From NCBI GenBank assembly GCA_037042915.1, contig CM073200.1, forward strand, positions 2,104,832 to 2,168,831: 64,000 nucleotides of DNA, given 5' to 3'. The stretch comes from Auricularia sp. M13. Lineage: Eukaryota; Basidiomycota; Agaricomycetes; Auriculariales; Auriculariaceae. A program made the position numbers and the translations under genes. Positions 23,384-34,230 of this stretch are shown one piece after another; position 1 is the first letter of the stretch; each line of letters starts with the position of its first letter. The notes beneath the pieces are model-generated. The model was given only the letters and a program-made list of their open reading frames with translations, ran no database searches and was not told where the DNA came from.

Positions 23384-24433
23384 TTTAATCACTATTTCAT
23401 TCAGAATACAAACGGTCAAGTTTGTCGGCAGTCGTCCATGTCTAGTGCTAGGGATCAGTGTATCGAGGCTAGTGCGGCGGTCACGCACGCGCGGTCGTCG
23501 CGAATACGGCGCGGACTCGGCGGAGCACTGATGGCATTCGAGGGTGAGAGCTCCAATGTCCCGGAATGAGGACATTGGGAGAAGTCGCTGTTAGAGTGTG
23601 TTGCGTACCATCATGGTGCTCCACTGTCGTCCTATGAGTCCCTTTGTGGGACATTCAAGCACTGGAGAATGAGAGGGCGTCGGCGTCTGTTGACGTATAC
23701 GATCATGTCAGAGACGTGCAACAGCAGCTAGGTACGTGGATGGATAGCCACGGGCGGCAGCAATGCCCGCGGAGAAGGAGCTGAAGGCGGCCAGTAGTCC
23801 CGCTTTATAGCTCACTTGTGCTGCCGCTGTCGTCTGCACCCGGAGAGATAGTGTGCGAGTCAGAATCCGAGTAGTGAGACCGTTGGGATGGGTCAGTGCA
23901 AGAAGGCACAGACGTTGTACTTGGCTGTGGGAGCGGATAGGGTCGGGCGTCCCAGGCAGCTAGATTGTGGAAGCCAGTCTTCAATGTCACGACCTAGAGG
24001 ATATGCCTGAGCTCGTTGAAGAGTGTGAAACTCGGCGGAGGGACTGTGTGCAGGGCCAAGCAATGGGAGGTGGAGCATCCGGCCCTTGCTGAATGGGTGG
24101 TATGACAAGTATAATACACAGCTCCAGGGCGTAGAAAGAATCTCCAATAGTTAGACTTTGTTGAGCGAGAGGAGAAGCAGCACGAGACGCATGTCATGCG
24201 CAAGGAGTGAAATCGTTCACGCCGGCTGCACAGGCGGCGCGGCCGAGCTCAATGCTTGCGCATGGCCTGCGACCTGAGATGCTGGTGGGCGGTATGAGAG
24301 CAGAGTCTGGTGCAGGGGGAGAGGCTATATAGCGTGCAGCGGGTCGGGCAGTCGGGGATGTGGATGGCCGGAGGGAAACGCGTACGGCGGCGCGGAAGCA
24401 TTGTGCGACCAATCCCTTTTCTTCCTCTCGAGC
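23384..24433. other. Intergenic region
   Basis: About 1 kb with only short open frames, none recognisable. A TATATAG at 24326-24332 lies about 105 bases before the next start codon and may be a core promoter element, though the spacing is long. Confidence 0.45.
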
Positions 24434-25279
24434 TATGTCGCCGCTGCCGCCCGCAACGACGGCGAGGGCTCTCGTGCGCGTCCTGGCGCTCCCCGTCGGC
24501 CGCAGACACACGTACTACCACATCATGCAGCCGCCGCCGGCGCCGGCAGACAGCGCGGCGGCGCCGAGCATGCTGCGGCGGGCGCTGGGGCAGGCGACGG
24601 CGCTGTGGGACCGGATGGGCAGCACGGAGCGGCCCGCGGACAGCTGGCAGCGACGCGTGCACACGTACGGGAGCGCCCTGATGGACCGCGCCGTCGCGCC
24701 CGACGAGCGCGCGCTCAAGGCCGTCGACCCCGCGCGTCCGGCGGACGGGGCGCTGCTGCTGCACCCGGCCGTCGCGGGCAGCGCGCTCGAGTGCTCGGCG
24801 CGGTTTGCGGCCCATCTCGCTGCGCGTATCCCGCAGCACCGGCGCGCAATGCTGGGCTGGCTGGCGTTCAGCCCGCTGACGGCGCCGTTCATGATCGTCC
24901 GTGCGTCGCTGGGCTCGCTGTCTGCAAAGTGTTGGCTGAGTTGACGCAAAGACCAGCCATAATACCCAATCTGCCCTTCTTCTACTGCTGCTGGCGCGCC
25001 TGGTCCCATTACGAGGGTAAGTACATCGCCGCAGCTGGCCCGTGGCTCATGCTCACGCTGTCGTTAGCCTTTGTCGGCGCACGATATCTACACGCATTAC
25101 CACTGCGCGCAGAGCCCAGCCCGCTGCTTGACGACGCGTACGAGGGCGCTACAGAGCTCAGCGCCGAACGCGTCCAGCGCGTCGTCAAAGCGTTCGACCT
25201 CCCGCCGCATTCAGCCCTCGAAATCCTCCGCGCCGTCGAACACGCCCACGCACGCGAAAAATCCGAGTCCCAGAGCTAG
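24434..25279 (+). CDS. Mitochondrial K+/H+ exchange-related protein
   Basis: Reads MSPLPPATTARALVRVLALP, then TYYHIMQ, DSWQRRVHTYGSALMDRAV, ERALKAVDPARP, FSPLTAPFMIV, PIIPNLPFFYCCWRAWSHYE and PSPLLDDAY. These pieces and their order fit the Mit_KHE1 family (PF10173), inner-membrane proteins needed for mitochondrial K+/H+ exchange and volume control. Two introns: about 24902-24972 and 25017-25067. The second is exactly 51 bases, starts GTAAGT and has no in-frame stop, so retention would insert 17 mostly hydrophobic residues just after WSHYEG. The N-terminus is basic and hydrophobic, consistent with mitochondrial import. Confidence 0.85.
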   Translation, partial: YVAAAARNDGEGSRARPGAPRRPQTHVLPHHAAAAGAGRQRGGAEHAAAGAGAGDGAVGPDGQHGAARGQLAATRAHVRERPDGPRRRARRARAQGRRPRASGGRGAAAAPGRRGQRARVLGAVCGPSRCAYPAAPARNAGLAGVQPADGAVHDRPCVAGLAVCKVLAELTQRPAIIPNLPFFYCCWRAWSHYEGKYIAAAGPWLMLTLSLAFVGARYLHALPLRAEPSPLLDDAYEGATELSAERVQRVVKAFDLPPHSALEILRAVEHAHAREKSESQS

Positions 25280-26087
25280 CATAGGTGCGTCCGTGGCCAG
25301 CACCGTAGCCACAGCTGACGGTGCATGTCCAGATAGACGGACGGACGGACGTGTTATATTACGCTGTGTCGCACTGATGTTTTTGCTAGACGATATCCTC
25401 CTCCTATAACTACTCCCGCAGTCAACCCGTACGTATGTACCGTGCAATCCATTCACGCATTGCCTCTTCTTTTGTGAGGCCGAACAACTCAGCCGTGCGG
25501 TCCTCCGCCATTCCCTTCCTTTGCGCAAGCTCAAAACGCCGGGTTCATTGAAGCCTATTATAATGAAAGGCCGGTTCGTTCAAGCGTACGGCGCCCTACT
25601 CCTGCCTCCTTGCTCAACTCTCCTGCAACCCTCGTGCGGCGTGTGCGAGAGCTGCGTGCTCCAGGCTCCAGGGATATGCTGCGGCGGCCGTCCGTGTCCT
25701 TGACGCGTGGACGCCAGCCTCGCACCACGCTGTATTGTCACGCCAGCTCCCTCGGCGCGCCTCAGCTCAGTTGCAGCACCAGCTCAGCACTGCCGCGCGT
25801 CAATCGCTGCCACACCCAAGCTGTGGCGCAATTCTCCCAGACCGAACCCCACGCCTGAATACGAAGGAATCTCCAGCGCATTCTGCGTCGCGCACGGTCG
25901 CCGCCGACGGCCTGCCTATCTTCGGCCCATCGCAGACGCGACCCTGCAGCGGCTGCCCGGATATGGAGCGTGCACGTGCCGGCAGTGCGGGAGCAGTGTG
26001 TCCTCGCCCCCGTCGGCATCGCGCCGAATCCAGCGTTCCTTTCCTTTCCTTTCGCCCATTTGCGTGCTGCGTGCCAGACGGCGCACG
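25280..26087. other. Intergenic region
   Basis: About 0.8 kb. Contains a short GGACGGACGGACG repeat near 25338-25350 and GC-rich open frames that overlap the next gene in other frames. Nothing codes convincingly. Confidence 0.45.
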
Positions 26088-28242
26088 ATGCCGCTGACGC
26101 TGCTCGCCGACTCCGCCTGCGACATCTGCGCAGAGGAGTACGATACGGACGGCGCCCAGACCCCGTCGTTCATCCCGTGCGGTGCGTGCGCGTTTAGGAG
26201 GCGCCCGGTGCCCGCTATCGCCGCCGCCGCCGCTGCCGCTCACAGTGCCCGCAGGCCATGTCGTGTGCCGTCGCTGCCTGGGCAGTCTGCAGCCGCGTCG
26301 CTGCCCGTATTGTCGCACGCCGTACGACTGGTCCGACGTGCGCCCGCTCGTGTGCGACATTGCGCCCGCGGCGCCGCCCGGCGCCCTCTTCAGTCTGAAG
26401 GACGGCGGCGAGCAACACGATGCGGAGCTTGTGCCGGAGCTCGAGCCTGAACTAGAGCCCGTCGCCGATCCAGAGCCCACGCGGAAGGAGCGCGAGAACG
26501 CCAAGGCACAGCGCCTGCTCAACAAGCTGCACGACGCGTTCCACAAGGAGCGCGAGGCGGGCGACAACGGCCGACTGGATCGGATCGGCGAGAAGCGCAT
26601 ATTCAAGTCGCGGCGGTTCCTTGAAGAGTGTGAGGACAGCCGAGAGGTCTGTGCTCGTTTTCAGTGCGGTGAACGTATCTTGACCCCGGACCGCGGCAGT
26701 ACCTTGTGCTAGAGCAAGCCACCCACATGCTGCAAGGCTTTCTGGACCAGAGAGAGCAGCACAAGCGCGATATCGAGTCTGAGAAAGATAACCATATCAA
26801 TTATATCAACGCATTGAACGAATCCTGGCGGCTGTGCGTTGTTCTTGTGCTTTCTACTCGTATACACTGACTGACATGATGCGTGCCAGTAATGTGCGTG
26901 CACCTACGCAGCACCAGACAGCTCGTTAACGTGGTATCCGCAGATCAACACACATTTCAAACCTAGGATAGAGGAACTTGAGCGCAAGCTGGAGGAGGCA
27001 GAGCGCAAGCTGCGCGAACGCCAGACCTCGACGGTAACCCCGCTGTACTACCCCCAGTATTCATCGGCGTCCCGGTCGACGACCCCATACGCCGTGCCAC
27101 CCGCGCCGTCGCCAACACTACGCTCTTTCCACCAGGTTCTGCCCGTCTACGCACCCTTCCTGAATCCGGCTCACCGACGACGACAGATCCCTGCCACAAA
27201 CGACCATAACCCGATGCCAGCGGCACCGTCCATTCATGGGGGCTTGGTAGGTTCTTAATCTCGATCATGCGTGTTATTGCTGACCTCGTGTCAGCGCCGC
27301 GGCATGCGCGTCGCGTCGACTCCCGACGTCCGTTCTACCACATCTCCGTACACTGGTAGCTCGGCGCCCGCGCCTGTGGCAGGCCCATCGCGCGTGGCGT
27401 CGTACTCGTACCCGCAACGCGACCGCGCCCAGATCGACTCGATTCCGCTTCTCCAGCCGCCGCCCTCAGCGCGCCACTTCTCGCCGCAGCCGGCCGACAC
27501 GCCCTCGACACCGTCGCGCCATTTCTCGCCGCCCAGGGAGCGGGACGAGCCCGCAATGCCCACGGCGTCGACTTCGCGCCATTACCCCTACCCCGACGCG
27601 GTTCCGGGCCCCGGCCCATCCTCCATGCGGCGCTTCTCGCCCGTGCGCGGCGAGGCGGGCCCACCGCCGCGCGCGCCCACGCTCGGCCGGCGCGCGCTGC
27701 CGTCTGAGGAGGAGCTCACGCGGCGCCCCGCCGCCCCGCCACGCCACATGCACGAGTACATTGCGCCATCCGCCGTACCCGACGACGACGACGATTCAGC
27801 GGAGTTCGTGTACTCGCTCTGGCGCCCGGGCCGCGGGAACGTCACGCCCGACGTGTTCGTCGCGCCGGGCGGGACACCCGCGGCCGACCTGCCGCCGCCG
27901 TCGGGCGCGCGCCACGTGTCGGCGTTCGAGTTTGACTTCGAGGACGCGGCCGCGCGCGCGGAGCGGCGCATGGCGCGCGGCGTGGTCGTCGAGGTCGGCG
28001 CCGGCCTGCGGGACGCGCAGCCCGGCGAGGTGCTGCAGAATCGCTACGTCGTCGCGCCGGCGATCGGGCAGCCTGAGGAACGGCTCCCCTCGCCGCGCGC
28101 GCCCGTGGCGGTCGAGCATTACCGCACGCGCTCGCGCGAGGCCGTGCGCGGCTACCCGCCTCCGCACCTTGACGCGACGCGGCGCGCGCCGGGACTGTGG
28201 TCGCCCATGGACTCGGACTCGGACGCTGTCCGCGGGCTGTGA
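26088..28242 (+). CDS. RING-type zinc finger protein with coiled coil and long disordered tail
   Basis: The N-terminus after splicing reads ACDICAEEYD, IPCGHVVCRRCLGSL and RRCPYCRTPYDWSDVRP, a C3HC4 RING finger (CxxC, CxHxxCxxC, CxxC), so a probable E3 ubiquitin ligase. Residues after about 100 form a charged helix (REAGDNGRLDRIGEKRIFKS), then a coiled-coil segment split by an intron (LDQREQHKRDIESEKDNHIN and IEELERKLEEAERKLRER). The last 420 residues are low complexity, rich in Pro, Ser and Arg, with repeated RHFSP and SRHYPYP-like motifs and a DDDDD run. Introns at about 26180-26263, 26649-26699, 26832-26967 and 27248-27294. Target unknown. Confidence 0.8.
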
Positions 28243-28797
28243 CTGTGAGCGGGCAACCTAGAGGGGCGTTCAGCGCTGAGCGCTGAGCATCGTTATGCAT
28301 GGTGTTTTGCCAACGGACTGCACGTGTGTGTGTTGTTTCTTTTCCTGTTTGTGATAAAGTCTCCCCGGCCATCGTCTCGCTGCATATGTACCATACACAC
28401 ACACATCTACCTCGCATTTTCTGATATAACATTGGATTCACCGCTGTCTCCTTGCCGATTTCTCTGGCAGTTTCTTCGATATCTGAAGCTGAGACTTGAA
28501 CCCATTGCTCGACTCCGAACGCACGTCTAATCACTCACTCTACGAGCCATGATAGACATGCAGCTTCGAATGGGTCCCGCACCTATTCTGGTTGTATTTT
28601 CCACTCGGAGATGGCAACTGCGTTATATTCAACGGTCCCTTGGGCGCGGTGCTAGGGGCCGCTCAGCACCCGACGCGCACGGTCGTCATGTCGGCCTTCT
28701 GCAAACAGCTTCCTCTAGCTGCCCGAGCTATGCCGCCGTTGGTCTGATGTGGTGTACGCGCACGTGGTTCTTCTAGCCATACGGTCGTGCCGCACAG
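28243..28797. other. Intergenic region
   Basis: About 0.55 kb between the RING gene and the secreted-protein gene. It contains a short GTGTGTGT run at 28324-28331 and a CACACACACA run near 28396-28405. No gene seen. Confidence 0.45.
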
Positions 28798-28806
28798 TAT
28801 AAAAAG
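28798..28806 (+). promoter_or_regulatory. TATA box of the secreted-protein gene
   Basis: TATAAAAAG, 44-52 bases before the start codon at 28850. One of the clearest TATA elements in the window. Confidence 0.65.
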
Positions 28807-28849
28807 CAACGCGACGGGGAATGCTTAGAGTGCTGGAACCGCGATACCG

Positions 28850-29800
28850 ATGCTGTTCAAGTCGTGCTCGCTGCTGGCGCTCCCGCTGCTCGTCTTCGCC
28901 GCCCCATACGGCGCGAAGAGGCAGGCCGGTACGGTAGCGTTCACGCGGCCGGTGTCGCAGCTCGATGTCGCCGCAGGCTCGCTCGGGGAGCCGCTCAACG
29001 TCATCATCTCCGGCCTGTCCTCGCCCGCAGTCCTCACCGACGACGGGTTCCTCAACTGGCTGCAGAGCATCAACTTCAGCACCGAGTGCCTCGGCTTGCA
29101 CCTCGGCGATCCGCAGACGGCCAATTTGGGCGACGGACAAGGCTTCGTGGACCAAGTTCAGGAGTATCGCGAAGATTTCGGGAACGACGGCCTCGGTGCG
29201 CTTGCAATTAGTGATGTTTCTGCCGCTCCGGAACATCCGACTGAGAGTGTGTAGGAGTGAGATCGCTGTGAGACGAGACGCAATGGACGAGACTGACCAT
29301 CTTGTGATCGCAGACATGCATCGAGTCGCTGACGGGCGGCGACCACCTCCGCATGTGGCGTCAAATAACGACGGGCGCGCTCTTCCTTGCGTGCGTCCAA
29401 AATCTCTGCTTCCACTGGCAGGTCTTTATTGTAACTGTTGCTCTACCCATTAAGCGTGTCGCAAGAGGAGGATGTTACGCAAGGACACACCATCTCGCCC
29501 AACGGCTACAACATCGGCCGGTGCGTGTCGCTCGTACGGCGTCCTCGTCGCCGATGACTGATGACGATGAGCAGGGACACGCTCGTCGCTCGCGCGACAG
29601 CAGCAGACGGCACCAGTCATGATGGTGTCAACTACAGCACCGTGTCGATCGACGATACGACGCTGATTGCGCCAGGGAGCGACGGGATTAACCACGGTAC
29701 GTGCGCGGTTCATGCCTGCATTACGAGTATTGACACCAGGGGCCGAACAGGTATTGCTCAGGATGGCGTTGTCAAGGTCCTCACGGTGACCATCGTGTAA
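28850..29800 (+). CDS. Secreted protein of unknown function
   Basis: Signal peptide MLFKSCSLLALPLLVFAAP, then FTRPVSQLDVAAG and DGFLNWLQSINFSTECLGLH. Later exons read TCIESLTGGDHLRMWRQITT, GALFLA, EEDVTQGHTISPNGYNIGR, DTLVARATAADGTSHDG and the end GSDGINHGIAQDGVVKVLTV. Such proteins occur widely in mushroom secretomes; no enzyme motif is visible. Introns are near 29195-29312, 29390-29468, 29522-29570 and 29699-29750, all short and frame-keeping except one middle junction that could not be fixed. A strong TATA box lies just upstream. Confidence 0.72.
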
Positions 29801-30131
29801 TGAGCGTCGACGTCGAAGTCGTAGCATTATTGTGACGGGTCACATATATTGAGGAAGCCGAAGTGAGCGTCTGCCATCAGGCGGAAGTCATGGAGCTACA
29901 CAAAGAGGGTTGTGTACATGAGTACGGGTTAGAGCGTGAGGTAAAATTGCAAATCCAGACAGACGAGAAACATGTAAGCAAGGGCATGCCAGAAAAAACG
30001 TTAGAATCTCCGCTATTGCCTCCAAGAAACAGATTGTCCACAGATTCCCGCTATATTAGGAGGCCGAGTTATTGCAACTGGCTACGCGCGCAAATGTTCA
30101 AATAAGAGTCCACAAGCTTGTCTTCGCCAAC

Positions 30132-30503
30132 TCAAAAGGCCAAAACGATGATAGTGGCCGGAACAAGTGATATCCAGAGTGCGTGCCAGAAAGGAGCGCG
30201 CGCGAGGGCAGCATTCGGCGCTGTCTCGGTCGCCGCAGGCGGCGTAGTGCTCGAAGGCGACGAGCCAGTCACGGGTTCCGTTAACGTGGTATTCGAGGAG
30301 GCCGTGTCAGTTGAAGTCGTCGTTGGCGTCAGGCTGCTGAGCGTGCGCGTGATGGTCGGCGGAGGGTTAATCGGCACAGTGGGCAGCGTGAATGTGATAT
30401 GAGGACGCGACGCGGAGCTCGAGTCAGCAATGCCCGGGAAAGACTCCAGTTGCGCGAGCGATGTGCCAGCCGCCAGCACGAGCAAAGTAACAGACTGGCG
30501 CAT
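30132..30503 (-). CDS. Small Ser/Thr-rich anchored surface protein
   Basis: Single exon of 123 residues. Signal peptide MRQSVTLLVLAAGTSLAQ, a low-complexity Thr/Ser/Pro middle (PTVPINPPPTITRTLSSLTP, TTTSTDTASSNTTLTEP), and a C-terminal hydrophobic run (FWHALWISLVPATIIVLAF) ending at the stop. This is the layout of a GPI-anchored, heavily O-glycosylated wall protein. No catalytic domain. The next gene on the plus strand ends 331 bases away. Confidence 0.72.
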   Translation of the reverse strand: MRQSVTLLVLAAGTSLAQLESFPGIADSSSASRPHITFTLPTVPINPPPTITRTLSSLTPTTTSTDTASSNTTLTEPVTGSSPSSTTPPAATETAPNAALARAPFWHALWISLVPATIIVLAF

Positions 30504-31280
30504 GGCAGCTGGGAGTCAGGTCGACAGGCGGAGTTTGATGCGGTGCTTCCCCGTGCTTTAGCGTCCGAGAAAAACAACTACCAAAATTCGACGGCTTTTT
30601 GCCAAGTGCTGATCCATGATGCATCCTCCTCGCAGGTCCTGGCTGCATAAGTATTCTAGTCTTCGTCACATCTTGAACGCTGAGGCGACTCCGGGTACAG
30701 TACTGACTGACCATTTTAGCCAAGCAGCGGCTCCGCGCATGCAAACGTGCTTTGTGCACGAGCTTTCACGAGGTCTTAACTCTGTCAAGCCAGTCCCTCG
30801 GTGCGTCGGCGTCGAAAAACTCGCATCTGCGCAGCCGCGGAAGACTCGGGAGGAATGCAAGAGTCAGGGGTCCTGCCTGCGCTGGCAGCCTTGGCATAAC
30901 GTGGACAGGAACGGGGTTTGGGACCAGCTCAAAAAGTGTATGTATGGTAAGGAGAATAATTAGGGATACAGAGGGTGTTGCGGCGAGGACGGGGTACGAT
31001 GCTAGACAATACGGGCGGGGTGGATGGAGGTATGCTGTGAGGATACTAGAGACAATGCAGGGAGCCGAAACGAGACGAGGGAGCGTGGGTGTTGTGGTAA
31101 GCGGAACGAATAAGTTAAGATGAGCGGGCTGATTGAGTGAGTGATAATGCGGGAATTATGCACGGGTATGGTACCAAGGACGAAAAGAGACGGAGAGACG
31201 AGCGACCAAGGAATGTGGGGTAACAGCAGAGCAGCAGAGCAGACCGGACCGATAAAACCGAAGAGAAAAAAGCAGGTAGA
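30504..31280. other. Intergenic, purine-rich plus strand
   Basis: From about 30960 to 31290 the plus strand is strongly A/G-rich (GGGATACAGAGGG, GAGACGAGGGAGCG, GACGGAGAGACGAGCG), so the minus strand is C/T-rich. This lies downstream of the minus-strand gene at 31281 and would be in its 3' region. No gene was recognised. Confidence 0.45.
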
Positions 31281-31727
31281 TCAGGCGGATTCTTGCAGGA
31301 CGAGGCGCAGCGGCTCGCGGTCCTTGTGGGCGCGGGCGAGGAAGGCGTGGAAGTGCGACTCGAGCGCCCACTGCTCAACCGAGTCGTCCGCCATCGCGAG
31401 CTGGCCGCGGGCAGCGGGCGGGAGGCGGGCGCGCAGGCAGTCGAGCGAGCTGGACTGCGGCACGCGGAGCACGAGGACGGCGCCGGTGCGCTCGACGTTG
31501 ATCCGGACGTCGACAACAGGCGGCGCCGGCGCAGGGCGCGAGGGGCGGATGCGGCGCTCGGACGGCGAGCGTGAGATGGGTGCCTGGCGAGCGCGCTGGT
31601 CCTGGCGACGGCGAGAGGAGGCCGAGGGCGCGCGGCCCGTTGATGGCTGCAGCGACGACCAGGGAGCGAGGGTGCCGCACGGCGATGTGACGACTATCTC
31701 CGGGATATTCTTCAGCGAGAGCGGCAT
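31281..31727 (-). CDS. Small protein, possible PB1-like C-terminus
   Basis: Open frame of 148 residues from ATG 31727 (MPLSLKNIPEIVVTSPCGTL). The middle is basic and disordered (SSRRRQDQRARQAPISRSPS). The last 75 residues look folded: VDVRINVERTGAVLVLRVPQ, SLDCLRARL, then ESHFHAFLARAHKDREPLRL. The spacing (beta-beta, helix, acidic turn, helix, strand) resembles a PB1 or other ubiquitin-like domain, but no key residues prove it. It might be the last exon of a longer gene. Function unknown. Confidence 0.5.
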   Translation of the reverse strand: MPLSLKNIPEIVVTSPCGTLAPWSSLQPSTGRAPSASSRRRQDQRARQAPISRSPSERRIRPSRPAPAPPVVDVRINVERTGAVLVLRVPQSSSLDCLRARLPPAARGQLAMADDSVEQWALESHFHAFLARAHKDREPLRLVLQESA

Positions 31728-31890
31728 CGAGGGCAACGAGAGCAACGAGGGCGGGAACGCAAAGCCGGCGAAGAAAAGTGTATAAGCGAAAGAAGGAACA
31801 GTCGGAGAATGATCAAGCCGGCTTCGTTCCTGGGCGCGCGGCGGGCAAATTTACCAAGACTCATGCTATAATTTATCAACATTACGCAAG

Positions 31891-31974
31891 GGATGTTTGG
31901 CCGAGTGGTCTAAGGCGCTAGGTTCAGGTCCTAGTCTCGCATTGCGGGGCGTGAGTTCGAATCTCACAGCATTC
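31891..31974 (+). tRNA. tRNA-Leu (anticodon CAG), no intron
   Basis: The sequence folds as a class II tRNA. Acceptor GGATGTT pairs with AGCATTC. The D arm starts GGCCGAGTGGTC (A box). Anticodon stem CTAGG/CCTAG encloses the loop TTCAGGT, giving anticodon CAG. A long variable arm follows, and the T arm GTGAG-TTCGAAT-CTCAC contains the B box. No intron interrupts it, and the 3' CCA is not encoded, as is usual in eukaryotes. Confidence 0.95.
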
Positions 31975-31977
31975 AGC

Positions 31978-31981
31978 TTTT
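31978..31981 (+). terminator. RNA polymerase III terminator of tRNA-Leu
   Basis: A TTTT run starting four bases after the end of the tRNA, the minimal Pol III stop signal. Confidence 0.6.
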
Positions 31982-32281
31982 GCACTTGTCGGAGGTGTTT
32001 TATATCTTGTTCTTTTTCGATCGCTTCTGTCCGCACTTTTCACTTGGCCTAGGTTCTTTGTCATGGTACTGCAAATTTTCTCCATCTTGTTAATATGAAA
32101 CGAGTGCTCCAGGATTATCGAGGTTGATCTCAATATCAATGGGGACGAGGTACGAGACGCTGTCAAAGTATCGCGGCGTGTGAACATGAAAGTATATTCC
32201 GGGAATTCCAAGTCACGGGATAGTGGAATGTGGTTGACAATATGTGTGTGTCAGGAAAATGCAAGTAGATAATGAAAGAGA

Positions 32282-33815
32282 TCATCGAGATGCGGGAAGG
32301 TCTGGCAGCAGAATGTCGTCTGCCATGGCAGGATTGCAGTGCTGGATGACCTCCAGACGGCCTTGATCATCGAGAGGTCCAAGGAGCCCCCGACGCGGAC
32401 ACCATCGCATGCCTTCGCATGCCCATTTCCACTCCTAATCCAGATCTCAGATTTGCGTGTGGTGCTGATAGACACGGAACGTACCATATAACGCACGAGT
32501 TCTTTATCACGCGGATAGCAGTGCCGCCACTCGTCATCAACGCAGAAGATTCGATAGCTGTCCAGAGCATAACGCCCGGCGCCAGGTAGATGGGAGATCG
32601 CTGTGGGCGGGTAGGGGTGGTCGTAGAATGGTGGCGCTAGGCCGGTCTCGGTAAGCTTGGAGACTGATTTGGACGGGTACAGGACGCGCGGGTCGGGCGG
32701 GCACGCGACGTAGGCGCGCGATAGATCAATGAGGCGCTTGGCGCGAATGTTTTGAAGGCCAAGTCCAGACAACATAGTGACTAGCTGTGCCAACGGTGCT
32801 GTGGCAAGCGTCAGAAAGGAAGGGAGGCGTGACGAGAGACCAAGTCGTACCATGTTGCATCTCGTGCGCTGTGGGCCACCGTTCCATCATATCCCAAAAC
32901 ACCGGCAAAGCGAGCCGCCCAGTCGTCTTGTTGAGCATCATCGTGACAACAACTATACGCCATGGATCGTGCGAGACAAACTCTGCGACAGGATATCAGT
33001 TCATATTCAAGTATAGCCGGGATTTTGGACTCACTCTGAACCAGGACCGGCTCGCTCCAAAAGACACGCAGACACAGCCGCCATGTAAGATTGAGAGGCT
33101 CGTGCTCCTCAAGGTCTTCAGTGCGGCATTCGGCGTCGTCTAGGATGACCGGCGCTGACGGAGATTCGCGTTTCACGAGCGCAAAGTCTGACGGCTTCGG
33201 CGCCGGGAATTGTGTGCTGGTGACTACTGCTGGTCGTGGCGGCCAGAGCTTAGTTTTGGTCGTAGTTGAAGATATGGAAGCGCTTTGCGTGCGTTGACGC
33301 TTGGCAGATTGTCGTAAAGTCGTCTTCGACATCGTCGTACTCGTCGGGGACATCGTCGAAGCCGGAATGGACGGGTTGCGCTTCCGTTTGGGCGTAGTTG
33401 GCGTTGACGCAGAATGATGAGCAGCGTCAGAGAATATGCTCTTGGCCGTAGACGAGTGGTTACGGGGCGGAGGCTCGTCGCTTTCAGGCGTATCGAACGG
33501 CGAAGAAGGGGGCGGGGTTGGAAGCGAAAAAGCAGGTTGCGATTGCCGCCTCGACGCCGCACCACCGCTGTCCGCCCGCTTCCGCTTGCGCGTCGGCTCG
33601 GGCGTCAGAATACCCATTGGCAGCGGTGATGGCGACAGCGGCAAAACGGTAGCCGAAGGTGCCCGCTCGGAGCAAGGACTCTGCGTCGGGCCTGCCTTGC
33701 TGCTCTTGCGCGGCTTCTGCGGCGAGCCTGTCGCGGGCCTGACTTTTGAAGGCGTTCGTTGAGCGACATAGGAACTGCCGCACATGAAGTGCGCAAAAGC
33801 CGATGGTGTGGACAT
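32282..33815 (-). CDS. MBD4-like DNA glycosylase (HhH-GPD)
   Basis: Base-excision repair enzyme that removes mismatched thymine or uracil. Start ATG 33815 (MSTPSAFAHFMCGSSYVAQR). About 230 disordered, basic residues follow with nuclear-localisation-like TRKRKRADS and TPKRKRNPS. The glycosylase domain is spread over short exons: NKTTGRLALPVFWDMMERWP, LSGLGLQNIRAKRLIDLSRA (helix-hairpin-helix neighbourhood), SHLPGAGRYALDSYRIFC (the catalytic Asp lies in ALDSYRIF, as in MBD4) and DKELVRYM. The last exon begins EWKWACEGMRW and ends at 32282. No methyl-CpG-binding domain is present, as is usual in fungi. Junctions in the middle were only partly resolved. Confidence 0.88.
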
Positions 33816-34120
33816 GAGTGGGTAGTCGGGAAAGAGCGCCGTTGCGGAGTGTGAAAGCGTGTTGTGCGATGAGCTCCCCAACCCGTGGATGGGACTACGG
33901 CAATAAATACCAACACGTAAGTATTTTTGCAGGCATATCATGTTGTCATGGTGTGAGCTGGAAGTCGAGAGTCTCAATAAGAACACGGTCGACACCGGGA
34001 ATCGACCATTGCTATCCGATTGCAGACGGTGTACTCTTAGTAACATTCAACGCTCGGGATCCAGAACCGAGTAATGAAGTAAGCCATGTTCCATTAACCT
34101 TTTAAATACAATGATACTAT

Positions 34121-34214
34121 GATTACCAGAGAAGAGTATTCGTTCGAGACCCAAGCGATTGAGTTAGGATTACCAGAGAAGAGAATTCGTTCGAAGTTCA
34201 AATGATTGACGTAA
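34121..34214. repeat. Imperfect tandem repeat, two 47-base units
   Basis: GATTACCAGAGAAGAG occurs at 34121 and again at 34168, followed each time by a similar ATTCGTTCGA segment and then diverging. Unit length 47 bases. It lies between the multicopper oxidase 3' end and the glycosylase start. Confidence 0.7.
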
Positions 34215-34230
34215 AATAGGAAGCGGTCGT

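Noticed and set aside
33985-34080. Minus-strand tRNA-like stretch with GGTCGATTCCCGGTGTCGACC
   Set aside because: The T-loop and T-stem do not pair properly and no anticodon arm of correct size could be drawn.
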